Of a stretch of DNA of 64,000 bases, positions 21,801 to 29,787 are shown one piece after another. Origin of the DNA: Ruminococcus sp. UNK.MGS-30 (GTDB lineage: Bacteria > Bacillota > Clostridia > Oscillospirales > Ruminococcaceae); assembly GCA_000980705.1 (NCBI GenBank), contig LBCK01000003.1, forward strand, positions 124,001 to 188,000. The letters run 5' to 3'. Position numbers and translations under genes: made by a program. Within the stretch, counting starts at the first letter, position 1. Each line of letters begins with the position of its first letter. Below the pieces are notes generated by a model. The model did not search any database. It saw only the letters and a program-made list of their open reading frames with translations, and was not told the DNA's origin.

Positions 21801-23158
21801 ACAGCGCCGATTTCGGTCAGCCGGTCATGAGTCGGGCTGAGTCCTGTCGTTTCCACGTCAAATATAATGATCTCATCCTGTAAGGTGCGGTCTCCGGGAT
21901 TGTCAATTACCATCAGACGGTTCAAGTCATTGACAACATATGCCTCGCAGCCGAAGATCACCTTGAAATCTTTGTCCTTGAAACCACGCCAGGCGTTCAT
22001 TGCGTCCGGAAAAGCCTGTGCAATTCCGTGGTCTGTAATGGCGATTGCCGGATGTCCCCACTCATGCGCCCGCTGTACCAGCCGCTCACAGGGTGTGACT
22101 GCATCCATCTGAGACATATTTGTATGGCAGTGCAGTTCCACACGTTTTTTGGGGGCATTGTCCATTTTTCGCTGACGCTTTACCATGACGATGGATTCTG
22201 GTTTCAGAACGTCTTCCCGGGCAAAATCGTCATAGCCGATACGTCCGATAATCAGCAGTGTACTGTCCTTTTTGATCTCACCGAACGGCATTTTTGAGAG
22301 TTTTTCGGTTGTGTCGAAAATCTTGACCAGCACGGAATAAGTCCCGTCTGTGATCTGATAGGTCAGAATGGTTCGTTCCCCACGAACTTCACGGGAATCC
22401 ATGGCGAATACATCGCCCATGACAACCACACGCTGGTTCTGTACCTCCACAGCCTCCCGTATCGGCATGGGAATATCCCGGATAGGTCTGCCTTTGATCA
22501 AGACAGCGCTGCCCGGTACAACTCCGGGAATATCTTCGTTCATGGCAACGCTCTGTGCGGTAGGCTTCGGGGCTTTTTCGCCGCCGGCAGACGGTGCAGG
22601 TGCAGACGGCTGCGCCTGGAACTGTTCGCTGTGCTTGGGCAGTTCCTTTTCTGCCTGTGCGATCATTGCCTGGAACTGGTCATCGCTGACGCTGGCGTCT
22701 CCCAGGAATTCCACATGAAACGGCTTTGAGAAAAGCTGTTCCAGCAAGCCCGAGAAAAAGTCAGCCACATGATATTTTTGCAAGATATCATAGCCGCCGT
22801 TGTGCAGCTGGATATGCAGGTTGTCACCGTCCAGCGTCACTTCTGCGCCGTCAATGAATCCGTTGACTACAGTCATTTCCCGTTTCAGAAACATGACCAG
22901 ATCCGGGAAATATGTCATCGTGAACAATTCTGGTGTATAGCGTGGATGCAGCCGGACGGCGTGGATTTCCAGGCGGATTTCCAGTTCATGTTCCAGTGCA
23001 ATCAGATCCTGTGCCGGGACGAGATGCGAAAATGCAATGTAAAACGAAATTTTCGTCAGGTTTTCCGAATATGTCATCCGTTTCAGCACGCCGTCCTGTA
23101 CGGACTCCGGCATTATGGGGACGTATTCTTCCAAAAACTCTGCGAAATTCAAATCCAT
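18818..23158 (-). CDS. polC: DNA polymerase III alpha subunit, PolC type
   Basis: PolC is the main replicative polymerase of low-GC Gram-positives, with built-in 3'-5' proofreading. The 1446-residue protein shows an N-terminal domain, an OB fold (VVVMGDVFAMDSREV, about 240), a PHP domain (VELHCHTNMSQMD, about 340) split by a DEDD exonuclease (IIFDVETTGLSPTHDR, about 430; HHRASDDA later), a zinc-binding Cys set (CPKC ... CPECG near 910-940) and the polymerase core with APDIDLNFS. The ATG at 23158 has GGAG at good spacing; a GTG 9 bp upstream overlaps that site. It ends the rpsB-to-polC block with no clear terminator before the his promoter. Confidence 0.98.
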   Translation of the reverse strand: MDLNFAEFLEEYVPIMPESVQDGVLKRMTYSENLTKISFYIAFSHLVPAQDLIALEHELEIRLEIHAVRLHPRYTPELFTMTYFPDLVMFLKREMTVVNGFIDGAEVTLDGDNLHIQLHNGGYDILQKYHVADFFSGLLEQLFSKPFHVEFLGDASVSDDQFQAMIAQAEKELPKHSEQFQAQPSAPAPSAGGEKAPKPTAQSVAMNEDIPGVVPGSAVLIKGRPIRDIPMPIREAVEVQNQRVVVMGDVFAMDSREVRGERTILTYQITDGTYSVLVKIFDTTEKLSKMPFGEIKKDSTLLIIGRIGYDDFAREDVLKPESIVMVKRQRKMDNAPKKRVELHCHTNMSQMDAVTPCERLVQRAHEWGHPAIAITDHGIAQAFPDAMNAWRGFKDKDFKVIFGCEAYVVNDLNRLMVIDNPGDRTLQDEIIIFDVETTGLSPTHDRLTEIGAVRMRGMQVVETFNTMVDPERPIPAKIVELTGITDAMVEGAPKEAEALRKFMEFCGENPVLAAHNAKFDTSFVRNVCKRQHITFDFATLDTLVLCKCMLPTMSRHRLDGVAKALKLGKFDHHRASDDAQMLAKIYKELVSRLIQTKGAVLLSDLNNKTQEIDVKKLKSFHQIILVRNHIGLKNLYKLISYGHIECFYRKPLIPKSVLMQHREGLIFGSACEAGELFQAFVDERPHEEIVQLAKFYDYLEIQPAGNNAFMIRNGTAANIEELQEYNRKIVALGDELGIPVCATCDVHFMDKEDAIYREILQAGQGYEDARFQPPLYLRTTEEMLDEFSYLGEEKAYEIVVTNTNAVADQIERIQPFPNGTFTPTIDGAEEDLVRITNTKAKEIYGDPLPELVEKRLNRELSSIIKHGFSVLYIIAQKLVWDSVAHGYQVGSRGSVGSSFVASMAGISEVNPLAPHYVCPKCKHSEFITDGSIGSGFDLPPKNCPECGTEMNRDGHDIPFETFLGFDGDKAPDIDLNFSSEYQSSAHRYTEELFGRDNVFKAGTISALAEKTAYGYVKKYLEEKGLHYSPTEINRLSIGCTGIKRTTGQHPGGMVVVPSDYDVYDFTPVQHPADDAESEILTTHFDFHSLHDTILKLDELGHVVPTMYKHLEDMTGLSIHEVPTTDPKVIQMCTDASVLGVTPDEIYCQTGSLGIPEMGTGFTIQMLLDSKPKKFSDFLQVSGLSHGTDVWLGNAKDLIDNGTCTISDVIGTRDSIMTYLLHKGVEPKQAFQIMEDTRKGKAPKTFTPERVQMLKDHNVPQWYIDSCLKIKYMFPKAHAAAYVTAAIKLGWFKLYHPLAYYAVYFSTRGDDFDAVLALQGKEAVRAKIEELKEKGNERSKKESDLLDTLLIVNEMLSRGCEFLPIDLFHSHATKYLVEDNKIRIPFSAVPGIGISAAQNLYDTAQKRNFISIEEFQSQSGASKTIIETLEQLNAMGDLPKSSQMTLF

Positions 23159-23182
23159 ATGTTCCACTCCTATTATTGTACC

Positions 23183-24220
23183 TTAGAGTTTTTCAATCTC
23201 TGCCATCAGTTCCGGAACGATGTCCTCCTCCGCAACCTTTCGAAGAACAGTCCCCTTCCGGAACAGCATTGCACATCCGTCGCCGCCGGCGATTCCGATG
23301 TCTGCCTCTCTTGCCTCGCCGGGTCCGTTTACCACGCAGCCCATGACTGCAACCTTGATGTCCTTATCCACGTTTTCTAGGGCAGCCTCTACTTCCTTGG
23401 CAGTTTTCACCAGGTCGATCCGGGTTCTGCCGCAGGTGGGACAGGAGACGATCTGCGGTCCCCCACGCTTGCCGATACACTTGAGAATATCTCTGGCAGC
23501 CTTGATTTCCTTTACCGGGTCTTCTGTCAGAGAAACACGAATGGTTTCGCCGATGCCGTCGTGGAGCAGTGAACCGATGCCGATTGCCGATTTAATCAGA
23601 CCCATTCGCTCTGTGCCTGCCTCTGTAACGCCCAGGTGGAGCGGATAGCTACACTGCTGCGCACACAGGCGGTAAGCGTCGATCATGGTGTTGACATCGG
23701 ATGATTTCATAGAGATGACGATATCATCAAAGCCGCACGCCTCCAGCATCTGCACGTGTCCCATGGCGCTTTCAACCAATGCCTCAGCTGTAGGCGCACC
23801 GTATTTTGCCAGGATTTCTTTTTCCAGCGAGCCGGAGTTGACGCCGATGCGGATGGGGATATTTCTTGCCTGGCAGGCTTTTACGACCGCCTGCACCCGG
23901 CTCATGCCGCCGATGTTGCCGGGGTTGATCCGGATCTTATCAATCCCTGCCTCTGCTGCCTCCAGCGCCAGGCGGTAGTCAAAATGGATGTCGGCAACCA
24001 GCGGAATCGAGATCTTTTCTTTGATTGCCGGAATTAGTGCGATTGCCTCGTGGTTCGGGATTGCAGCACGGACGATCTCACATCCTGCCTGTTCCAGTGC
24101 CACTGCCTGTGCCACGCTGCCGGCAATGTCATCGGAACGAGTGTTCAGCATGGACTGGATATAGATATGACTGCCGTCCAGCGTGCAGTTTCCGACCTTT
24201 ACAGGTTTCAAATTTCTCAT
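23183..24220 (-). CDS. ispG: 4-hydroxy-3-methylbut-2-enyl diphosphate synthase
   Basis: IspG (GcpE) is a [4Fe-4S] enzyme that makes HMBPP in the MEP isoprenoid pathway. The cluster-binding Cys are in CPTCGRT near residue 260 and MGCVVNGPGEA near residue 297. The 345-residue length is typical of the short, two-domain form. The start MRNLKPVKVGN has GGGAG 8 bp upstream; a GTG three codons earlier overlaps that site. It follows rseP by 12 bp. dxr, the committed MEP step, lies two genes upstream. Confidence 0.98.
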   Translation of the reverse strand: MRNLKPVKVGNCTLDGSHIYIQSMLNTRSDDIAGSVAQAVALEQAGCEIVRAAIPNHEAIALIPAIKEKISIPLVADIHFDYRLALEAAEAGIDKIRINPGNIGGMSRVQAVVKACQARNIPIRIGVNSGSLEKEILAKYGAPTAEALVESAMGHVQMLEACGFDDIVISMKSSDVNTMIDAYRLCAQQCSYPLHLGVTEAGTERMGLIKSAIGIGSLLHDGIGETIRVSLTEDPVKEIKAARDILKCIGKRGGPQIVSCPTCGRTRIDLVKTAKEVEAALENVDKDIKVAVMGCVVNGPGEAREADIGIAGGDGCAMLFRKGTVLRKVAEEDIVPELMAEIEKL

Positions 24221-24232
24221 ATATGTCACTCC

Positions 24233-25300
24233 CTATTTTTGAAAAAAGCGTCCCACATCTTGTATGGTTACCAGGATCATCAGCAGGAACAAAGCTGCCA
24301 TGCCGATGAAATGCACCAGTGCCTCCCGTTCTTTGGCAATGGGCTTGCGGCGAATTGCCTCGATCAGCAGGAACACAAAACGGCTGCCGTCCAGACCGGG
24401 GATGGGGAGCAGATTGAACACGCCTACATTTACGGTAATGAAGATCGTCAGATTTATGACAGACTGAAACCGTTCCAGGAAATTATCTCCGCTGGAGGCT
24501 GCCTGTTCAATTACGCTGACGGTGCCGACCGGACCGGAAAGATCCTGCAGACCATACTTACCGCTTACCAGTTCCACCAGAGACATCCAGATCAGCTTTG
24601 CGGTTGCAACCGTATCTTTTGCCGCATAGGAAACGATCGTGACTGGATTTTTCGGCTTTCCTTCCACTGCGAAATCCAGCAGCCCGTCTGTGTTGTCATT
24701 GTGGAACGTAACGTTTTCAATGGTGACACGCTTGCCGTCTCGTTTTACGGTAATGTCGTAGGTTTCGGTGTCTGTGGTTTGCAGCTTATAGATCAAGTCG
24801 CTGGTTGAAAAAATGTGGCTGCCGTCAATGGCAACAATCTTATCCCCGACTTGCAGACCAGAGCGTTCGCTTTCCGCAGCGGTTACGGTTTCACCGGCTG
24901 CATTGGTGGTCTCCGCAAACCGGGCAATGGTCAGAGAAGGGACTTTTTGTGCAGTACAAAGCAGTATCACTATCAGCAGGAATCCAAGCACCAAATTCAT
25001 GAACGGACCGGCAAGTATAACGGTCATGCGCCGCCACACCGGCTTTTTTTCAAATGCGTTCGGATTGTCGCTGGACTGATCTTCGCCCTCCATGGCACAA
25101 AATCCGCCAACAGGAAAAAGGCGGAGAGAGTATTCTGTCTCCCCTTTTTGGAAGTGCAGAAGTTTCGGGCCCATACCGACGGCAAATTGATTCACCTGAA
25201 TGCGGTTCAGTTTCGCAGCGATAAAATGCCCGAATTCATGGATGACAACAATGATAAAAAAAATCAGAATTGCGATGAGGATAGTTACAATGTGCTGCAT
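24233..25300 (-). CDS. rseP: RIP metalloprotease RseP/RasP (site-2 protease)
   Basis: This intramembrane zinc protease cuts membrane-anchored regulators such as anti-sigma factors and leftover signal peptides. HEFGH (about residues 21-25) lies in the first membrane helix, a PDZ domain occupies about 150-220, and the third zinc ligand is in NLLPIPGLDGSRF near residue 307. Four membrane segments are visible. At 355 residues it is the usual size. It sits between dxr and ispG, the standard Firmicutes order; AAAGGA precedes the ATG. Confidence 0.97.
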   Translation of the reverse strand: MQHIVTILIAILIFFIIVVIHEFGHFIAAKLNRIQVNQFAVGMGPKLLHFQKGETEYSLRLFPVGGFCAMEGEDQSSDNPNAFEKKPVWRRMTVILAGPFMNLVLGFLLIVILLCTAQKVPSLTIARFAETTNAAGETVTAAESERSGLQVGDKIVAIDGSHIFSTSDLIYKLQTTDTETYDITVKRDGKRVTIENVTFHNDNTDGLLDFAVEGKPKNPVTIVSYAAKDTVATAKLIWMSLVELVSGKYGLQDLSGPVGTVSVIEQAASSGDNFLERFQSVINLTIFITVNVGVFNLLPIPGLDGSRFVFLLIEAIRRKPIAKEREALVHFIGMAALFLLMILVTIQDVGRFFQK

Positions 25301-25314
25301 ATGCTGTTTCCTTT

Positions 25315-26460
25315 CTATGCAATGGCGTTTCGAACGAACTCCCGTGCCTGTGTATCTGCTTTCATAACATCCTCATATGTTTTGATTGCTGTAGGCGGAA
25401 TGGATGCCATCGCCTGTTGTGCCAGTGCGCCGATTTCCAGGAAACCGATCTTTCCCGCCAGGAACGCTGCAACAGCAACCTCATTTGCCCCGTTTACGAT
25501 GCAGGGTGCTGTACCGCCGGCGGTGATTGCCGCAATTGCGGTTTTCAGACAGGTAAAGGTCTCCATATCCGGTTTTTCGAAGGTCAGTGTGCCGTAATCT
25601 GTCAGAGACAGATGCTTTGTCGGGCAGGGCATTCTCTCCGGATACAGCAGGGCATACTGAATCGGAATTTTCATATCCGGTACGCCCAGCTGAGCGATGA
25701 CGGAACAATCCTGGTATTCTACCGCCGAATGCACAACGCTCTGACGATGTACCACGATCTCGATCTGATCCGGGGTCAGATCGAAGAGCCACTTTGCCTC
25801 AATGAATTCCAATCCCTTATTCATCAGCGTTGCAGAGTCAATGGTGATCTTGTTGCCCATGCTCCAGTTCGGGTGATTCAGTGCATCTGCAACAGTGACA
25901 TTTTCCAGTTCCGCACGAGTCTTTCCGAAGAACGGCCCGCCGGATGCAGTCAGAATGATCTTGTTCAGCTGTTCCCGGCGATTTCCTTGCAGGCACTGGA
26001 AGATGGCGGAGTGTTCGCTGTCCACGGGATAGATATGCACACCCTTCCGGGCAGCTTGTTCCATGACCAGTGAACCTCCGGCAACCAGTGTTTCCTTGTT
26101 TGCCAGGGCAACGTCCATGCCGGCAGAAATAGCGGTCAGTGTGGGAAGAAGTCCCACCATGCCTACAACGGAATTGATTAGGATATCTGCGTTTTTATCT
26201 GCTGCGATGTCGCAGAGTCCATCCATGCCGCACAGCACCTGTACCGGCAAATCTGCCAGACGCTGCTTCAGTTCCTGATACTGGCTCTCTTCAAAAATGC
26301 AGACCTTTTTCGGGTGATATTCCCGTGTCTGTTGTTCCAGCAGTGTAATATTTCGATTTGCTGCCAGGGCATGGACCTGCATATCATGTGCCTTTGCAAC
26401 TTCCAGCGACTGCGTGCCAATCGAACCGGTCGAGCCTAGTATTGAAATACATTTCCCCAT
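25315..26460 (-). CDS. dxr: 1-deoxy-D-xylulose 5-phosphate reductoisomerase
   Basis: Dxr makes MEP from DXP with NADPH, the committed step of the MEP pathway and the target of fosmidomycin. GSTGSIGTQ at 9-17 is the NADPH loop. The metal/substrate segment includes EHSAIFQCLQG near residue 148 and ASGGPFFGKTR, and the flexible loop NHPNWSMGNKITIDSATLMN follows. The length of 381 residues is normal. AAGGAG lies about 10 bp upstream. The 110 bp between cdsA and dxr hold a strong secondary-structure element (26484-26564). Confidence 0.98.
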   Translation of the reverse strand: MGKCISILGSTGSIGTQSLEVAKAHDMQVHALAANRNITLLEQQTREYHPKKVCIFEESQYQELKQRLADLPVQVLCGMDGLCDIAADKNADILINSVVGMVGLLPTLTAISAGMDVALANKETLVAGGSLVMEQAARKGVHIYPVDSEHSAIFQCLQGNRREQLNKIILTASGGPFFGKTRAELENVTVADALNHPNWSMGNKITIDSATLMNKGLEFIEAKWLFDLTPDQIEIVVHRQSVVHSAVEYQDCSVIAQLGVPDMKIPIQYALLYPERMPCPTKHLSLTDYGTLTFEKPDMETFTCLKTAIAAITAGGTAPCIVNGANEVAVAAFLAGKIGFLEIGALAQQAMASIPPTAIKTYEDVMKADTQAREFVRNAIA

Positions 26461-26483
26461 TTTTTCTGTCTCCTTTTTGAAAC

Positions 26484-26564
26484 AGGCTCATAAACACCAC
26501 ACACGACACAAAGCAAAGCGCCCTGCATCGTGTGTGGTGTGTGGGCAGTATTGCCCGAGAGCCT
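26484..26564 (-). other. Branched inverted-repeat element between cdsA and dxr
   Basis: Three nested or adjacent stems fit in 81 bp: an outer 6-bp stem AGGCTC/GAGCCT (26484-26489 with 26559-26564), a perfect 13-bp stem ACACCACACACGA/TCGTGTGTGGTGT (26494-26506 with 26528-26540), and a 5-bp hairpin GGGCA/TGCCC (26543-26556). No T-run follows on either strand. It ends about 10 bp before the dxr ribosome site. It could be an RNA processing or stability element, or a small mobile palindromic repeat. Confidence 0.6.
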
Positions 26565-26570
26565 ATACAA

Positions 26571-27386
26571 TTATCCAAAGAATACCGGGTACATCATTTC
26601 CAGCGCATAGAACGCCGGGACAGTGAACAGAACGCTGTCAAAGCGATCCATTACGCCGCCGTGTCCGGGCATAATGTTTCCGAAATCCTTGATTCCCTGC
26701 TGGCGTTTCAGAACAGATGCGCTCAGATCGCCCAGCACGCTGATAACTGCACACACAATACCAATGAAAATAAGCCACAGGTAATGTACATGAGCGTGTG
26801 CAATCAAGCTGTAGATCAGTGCGAAAATCACCATGAAGATTACGTCTGCCGCAATGCCGCCGAAGAAACCTTCCACGGTTTTTTTCGGGCTGATTTCCGG
26901 GCAGAGCTTGTGTTTGCCCAGGAATGTTCCGGCGAAGTATGCGCCGGTGTCTGCCACCCAAGCAGAACAGAGCGCCAGGATCACACTTGCCAGACCATAG
27001 CTGCTGATGTGCAGCAGTGTGTTTAGCATACTCAAGGAATGCGATACCAGCAGGGTGATTGCTGCAATAAACAATGTAGACTGATATGTCACGCGCTTAT
27101 GCAGCAGAACCATTTCCGCAAACATGGCAATGATGCACAGGAATGTCAGTGCAATCACTGCGGTATAGTTTCCGTAGTACTGCAAAAACGGCAGTGCCGC
27201 ACCGTACAGGAAACCTGCGCCGATGGAAATGCGGCAGTGCAGGCACTTCCCTGCACGAAATAGTTCAAACAAAGCAATGCAGATCAGCGCTGCAATTGCC
27301 AGCGGAAAAACAAATGTTTTATGCAGCAGCAGAATTGCAACTGCCAGAATTGCGCCGACGACGCCGGAGATGATACGTACTTTCAT
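26571..27386 (-). CDS. cdsA: Phosphatidate cytidylyltransferase
   Basis: CdsA makes CDP-diacylglycerol, the precursor of acidic phospholipids and phosphatidylethanolamine. It is a 271-residue integral membrane protein with about seven to eight hydrophobic segments. The C-terminal family signature KDFGNIMPGHGGVMDRFDS is complete. The ATG is 2 bp after uppS, with GGAGG inside the end of uppS. Confidence 0.97.
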   Translation of the reverse strand: MKVRIISGVVGAILAVAILLLHKTFVFPLAIAALICIALFELFRAGKCLHCRISIGAGFLYGAALPFLQYYGNYTAVIALTFLCIIAMFAEMVLLHKRVTYQSTLFIAAITLLVSHSLSMLNTLLHISSYGLASVILALCSAWVADTGAYFAGTFLGKHKLCPEISPKKTVEGFFGGIAADVIFMVIFALIYSLIAHAHVHYLWLIFIGIVCAVISVLGDLSASVLKRQQGIKDFGNIMPGHGGVMDRFDSVLFTVPAFYALEMMYPVFFG

Positions 27387-27388
27387 AC

Positions 27389-28156
27389 TCAGATGCCTCC
27401 AAATCGTCTGCCACGCTGTGCGAAATCTGCCAATGCCCGGTTCAGCTCATTTCGGTTGAAGTCCGGCCACAGAATATTGGTGAAGTAATACTCTGCATAG
27501 GCGCACTGCCAGATCAGATAGTTGGACAGCCGCAGTTCGCCGCTGGGACGGATCAGCAGGTCAACATCCGGCAGACCGGCTGTATAGAGATGGTCTGCAA
27601 TCGTCTGTTCGGTGATATCGTCCGGAGAAAGTGTTCCTGCCTGTACCTGCTTGGCAATTTCCTGCGTTGCGTGCTTGATCTCATCTCTGCCGCCGTAGTT
27701 GATGGCGAGAATCAGGTTCATCTTTTCAAAGTCCCTGGAATCGTGTTCCAGTTCTTCCATGCGCTTTTGCAGGCGATCCTGGAGTCTGCTCCGGTCGCCG
27801 ACAAACACCATGCGCACACGGCGTTCCAGGTACTGATCTGCCTCACAGAGGTAATCCCAGAACAAATCCATGATGGCGTCCACTTCGTCCTGCGGTCGTT
27901 TCCAGTTCTCCGTGGAGAAAACATAAAAAGAGGCATTTCGCAGACCAATGTCCCGGCAGTACAGAGACAGGTCTTTGAAATTCTTCGCACCTTCACGGTG
28001 TCCGAATTTTCGTGGCATACCACGCTTGGTTGCCCATCTGCCGTTGCCGTCCATAATAAAGCCTACGTGCTGCGGCAGCTGTTCCGGCAGTGCAATAGCG
28101 CCGGTGGTTGGTTCGTCCTTGGGGGAAGTTTTTTTGTTGAAAAATGGCAGAGCCAT
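27389..28156 (-). CDS. uppS: Undecaprenyl diphosphate synthase
   Basis: UppS is a cis-prenyltransferase that builds the C55 lipid carrier for peptidoglycan and other wall polymers. MDGNGRWATKRG near residue 35 holds the catalytic Asp; FSTENWKRP and RPSGELRLSN are further family motifs. The start MALPFF at 28156 has GGAG nine bases upstream; an ATG three codons earlier overlaps that site. Length 255. It sits in the usual place between frr and cdsA. Confidence 0.97.
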   Translation of the reverse strand: MALPFFNKKTSPKDEPTTGAIALPEQLPQHVGFIMDGNGRWATKRGMPRKFGHREGAKNFKDLSLYCRDIGLRNASFYVFSTENWKRPQDEVDAIMDLFWDYLCEADQYLERRVRMVFVGDRSRLQDRLQKRMEELEHDSRDFEKMNLILAINYGGRDEIKHATQEIAKQVQAGTLSPDDITEQTIADHLYTAGLPDVDLLIRPSGELRLSNYLIWQCAYAEYYFTNILWPDFNRNELNRALADFAQRGRRFGGI

Positions 28157-28205
28157 ACAGTTCATCTCCTATTCTGTTTCCAGGACTGGATGGGACCGTG
28201 CATCG

Positions 28206-28760
28206 TCAGATGCTCATGATCTCCTTATCCTTTTCAGATACCATCTTGTCGATCTCAGCAACGTACTTATCGGTTACGTCCTGAATCTGCTTTTCGCCGT
28301 CCTTTACTTCATCCTCGGTCAGCTCGGATGCCTTTTTCTTTGCTTTCAGCTTTTCAATGGAATCACGGCGAACATTGCGGACTGCAACCTTGCACTCTTC
28401 GCCCAGTTTCTTGATCTCCTTGCAGAGTTCCTTACGGCGATCTTCGGTCAGCTGCGGGAATACCAGACGCAGCACCTTGCCGTCGTTGGTCGGTGTGATG
28501 CCTACATCAGAGGACAGGATCGCTTTCTCAATGGCTTTCAGAGAAGTGACATCCCACGGCTGGATCACCAGGATGCGAGCCTCAGAAACGGATACAGCAG
28601 CCATCTGCTGGATCGGGGTCGGCACGCCGTAATAGTCAACCTGTACCTTATCCAGAACAGCCGGATTTGCACGGCCAGCACGAATTGTGGTAAACTCGTG
28701 TGCCAGGCGGTCGGTGGACTTCTTCATTTTATCTTCTGTTTCTTTAATAATCGCTTTCAT
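28206..28760 (-). CDS. frr: Ribosome recycling factor
   Basis: RRF, with EF-G, splits the ribosome after termination. The 184-residue protein starts MKAIIKETEDKMKKS and matches the family length (185 in E. coli). GRANPAVLDKVQVDYYG and VRNVRRD are conserved motifs. The only in-frame family-like start is the ATG at 28760. Its AAAGGAG is 22 nt away, with a small hairpin between, which would bring the site to a normal effective distance. A longer in-frame reading to 28811 is not supported by family comparison. Confidence 0.96.
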   Translation of the reverse strand: MKAIIKETEDKMKKSTDRLAHEFTTIRAGRANPAVLDKVQVDYYGVPTPIQQMAAVSVSEARILVIQPWDVTSLKAIEKAILSSDVGITPTNDGKVLRLVFPQLTEDRRKELCKEIKKLGEECKVAVRNVRRDSIEKLKAKKKASELTEDEVKDGEKQIQDVTDKYVAEIDKMVSEKDKEIMSI

Positions 28761-28789
28761 AATATTTTCCCGATATACGGGACTCCTTT
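28761..28789 (-). promoter_or_regulatory. Distant frr ribosome site bridged by a hairpin
   Basis: AAAGGAG (complement of 28783-28789) is 22 nt from the frr ATG. CCCG/CGGG around 5 nt (28769-28781) lies between. If this hairpin forms, 9 nt remain between the ribosome site and the start codon. Confidence 0.55.
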
Positions 28790-28820
28790 CGATTTTTAGT
28801 GTACGCTGCAATAGGATGGT

Positions 28821-29552
28821 TTATGCCTTTGCTGCAATGGGGTCGACCTCAGATACAACTGTACCCACATCTTCACCCATGACTGCATCGTAGATGTTTT
28901 CCGGACGGCTCAGATCGAACACGAGCATCGGCATCTTGTTGTCACGGCACATGGATGCGGCTGTGCTGTCCATAACCTGCAATGCGCTGCCCAGAACATC
29001 GCTGAATGTCAGACGGGAATAACGAACTGCATCTTCATACTTGTGCGGATCCTTGTCGTAAACACCGTCTACCATGGTTGCCTTCAGCAGAATGTCTGCC
29101 TCGATCTCTACAGCACGCAGAGTTGCTGCGGTATCGGTCGAGAAGAACGGGCTGCCTGTGCCGCATCCGAAAATAACGACTCTGCCTTTTTTCAGATGTG
29201 TGATGGCACGGTTGCGGATATACGGCTCTGCGATCTGCTGCATACTGATTGCGGTTTGTACCCGCACTTCCAGTCCAAGAGATTCCAGCATATCTGCAAC
29301 AGCCAGTGCATTCATTGTGGTTGCCAGCATTCCGATGTGGTCTGCTCTGGTGCGGTCCATGTTCTCGCTGGAACGTCCACGCCAGAAGTTGCCGCCGCCG
29401 ACAACGATGCCCATTTCTACGCCTGCATCGACGCACTTTTTAATGCTTTTGCAAATCGGCAGCATTGTTTCTGCGTCCAGTCCGGTTTTCTTCGGACCGG
29501 CAAGTGCCTCGCCGCTTAATTTCAGAAGAACTCGATGATATTTCGGTTTCAT
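28821..29552 (-). CDS. pyrH: UMP kinase
   Basis: PyrH phosphorylates UMP to UDP and is a bacterial amino-acid-kinase-fold enzyme, usually hexameric and regulated by GTP and UTP. The 243-residue protein opens with [15 protein letters not shown], has GGGNFWRGR for phosphate binding (about 52-60), and [13 protein letters not shown] near residue 130. AAAGGA precedes the ATG. Its own promoter is at 29650-29678, so it can be transcribed apart from rpsB-tsf. Confidence 0.98.
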   Translation of the reverse strand: MKPKYHRVLLKLSGEALAGPKKTGLDAETMLPICKSIKKCVDAGVEMGIVVGGGNFWRGRSSENMDRTRADHIGMLATTMNALAVADMLESLGLEVRVQTAISMQQIAEPYIRNRAITHLKKGRVVIFGCGTGSPFFSTDTAATLRAVEIEADILLKATMVDGVYDKDPHKYEDAVRYSRLTFSDVLGSALQVMDSTAASMCRDNKMPMLVFDLSRPENIYDAVMGEDVGTVVSEVDPIAAKA

Positions 29553-29649
29553 GCTTCTTGATTCCTTTCGTCTGTTACTCGGTATTCAGACTCCCGTACC
29601 GCAGTCTGACAAATGATGCCTTCCTTTTGGAAAGACAGTCCATATGTCT

Positions 29650-29678
29650 ATTTTACACTATTTCTCCGGAAATGTAAA
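29650..29678 (-). promoter_or_regulatory. Promoter of pyrH-frr and downstream genes
   Basis: TTTACA (complement of 29673-29678), a 17-bp spacer and TAAAAT (complement of 29650-29655). The leader has a 6-bp hairpin CAGACT/AGTCTG at 29588-29609. Confidence 0.65.
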
Positions 29679-29697
29679 GTCATTTTCGGAAAAAAAT

Positions 29698-29726
29698 AAA
29701 AAAAGAGCATGACAACCGCCATGCTC
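29698..29726 (-). terminator. Terminator after tsf
   Basis: GAGCATG/CATGCTC (29705-29711 with 29720-29726) with an 8-nt loop, followed on the minus strand by a run of seven T and more T-rich sequence. A further 6-bp hairpin ATTGCC/GGCAAT lies at 29741-29760. Confidence 0.85.
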
Positions 29727-29787
29727 CCTCTTTCAGCACGATTGCCCTCAAAATGGCAATGCACAATTCATAAATTTTAGGGGTATC

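Noticed and set aside
28761..28811. Longer RRF with 17 extra N-terminal residues
   Set aside because: The added residues cover the ribosome site and hairpin and do not match the family.
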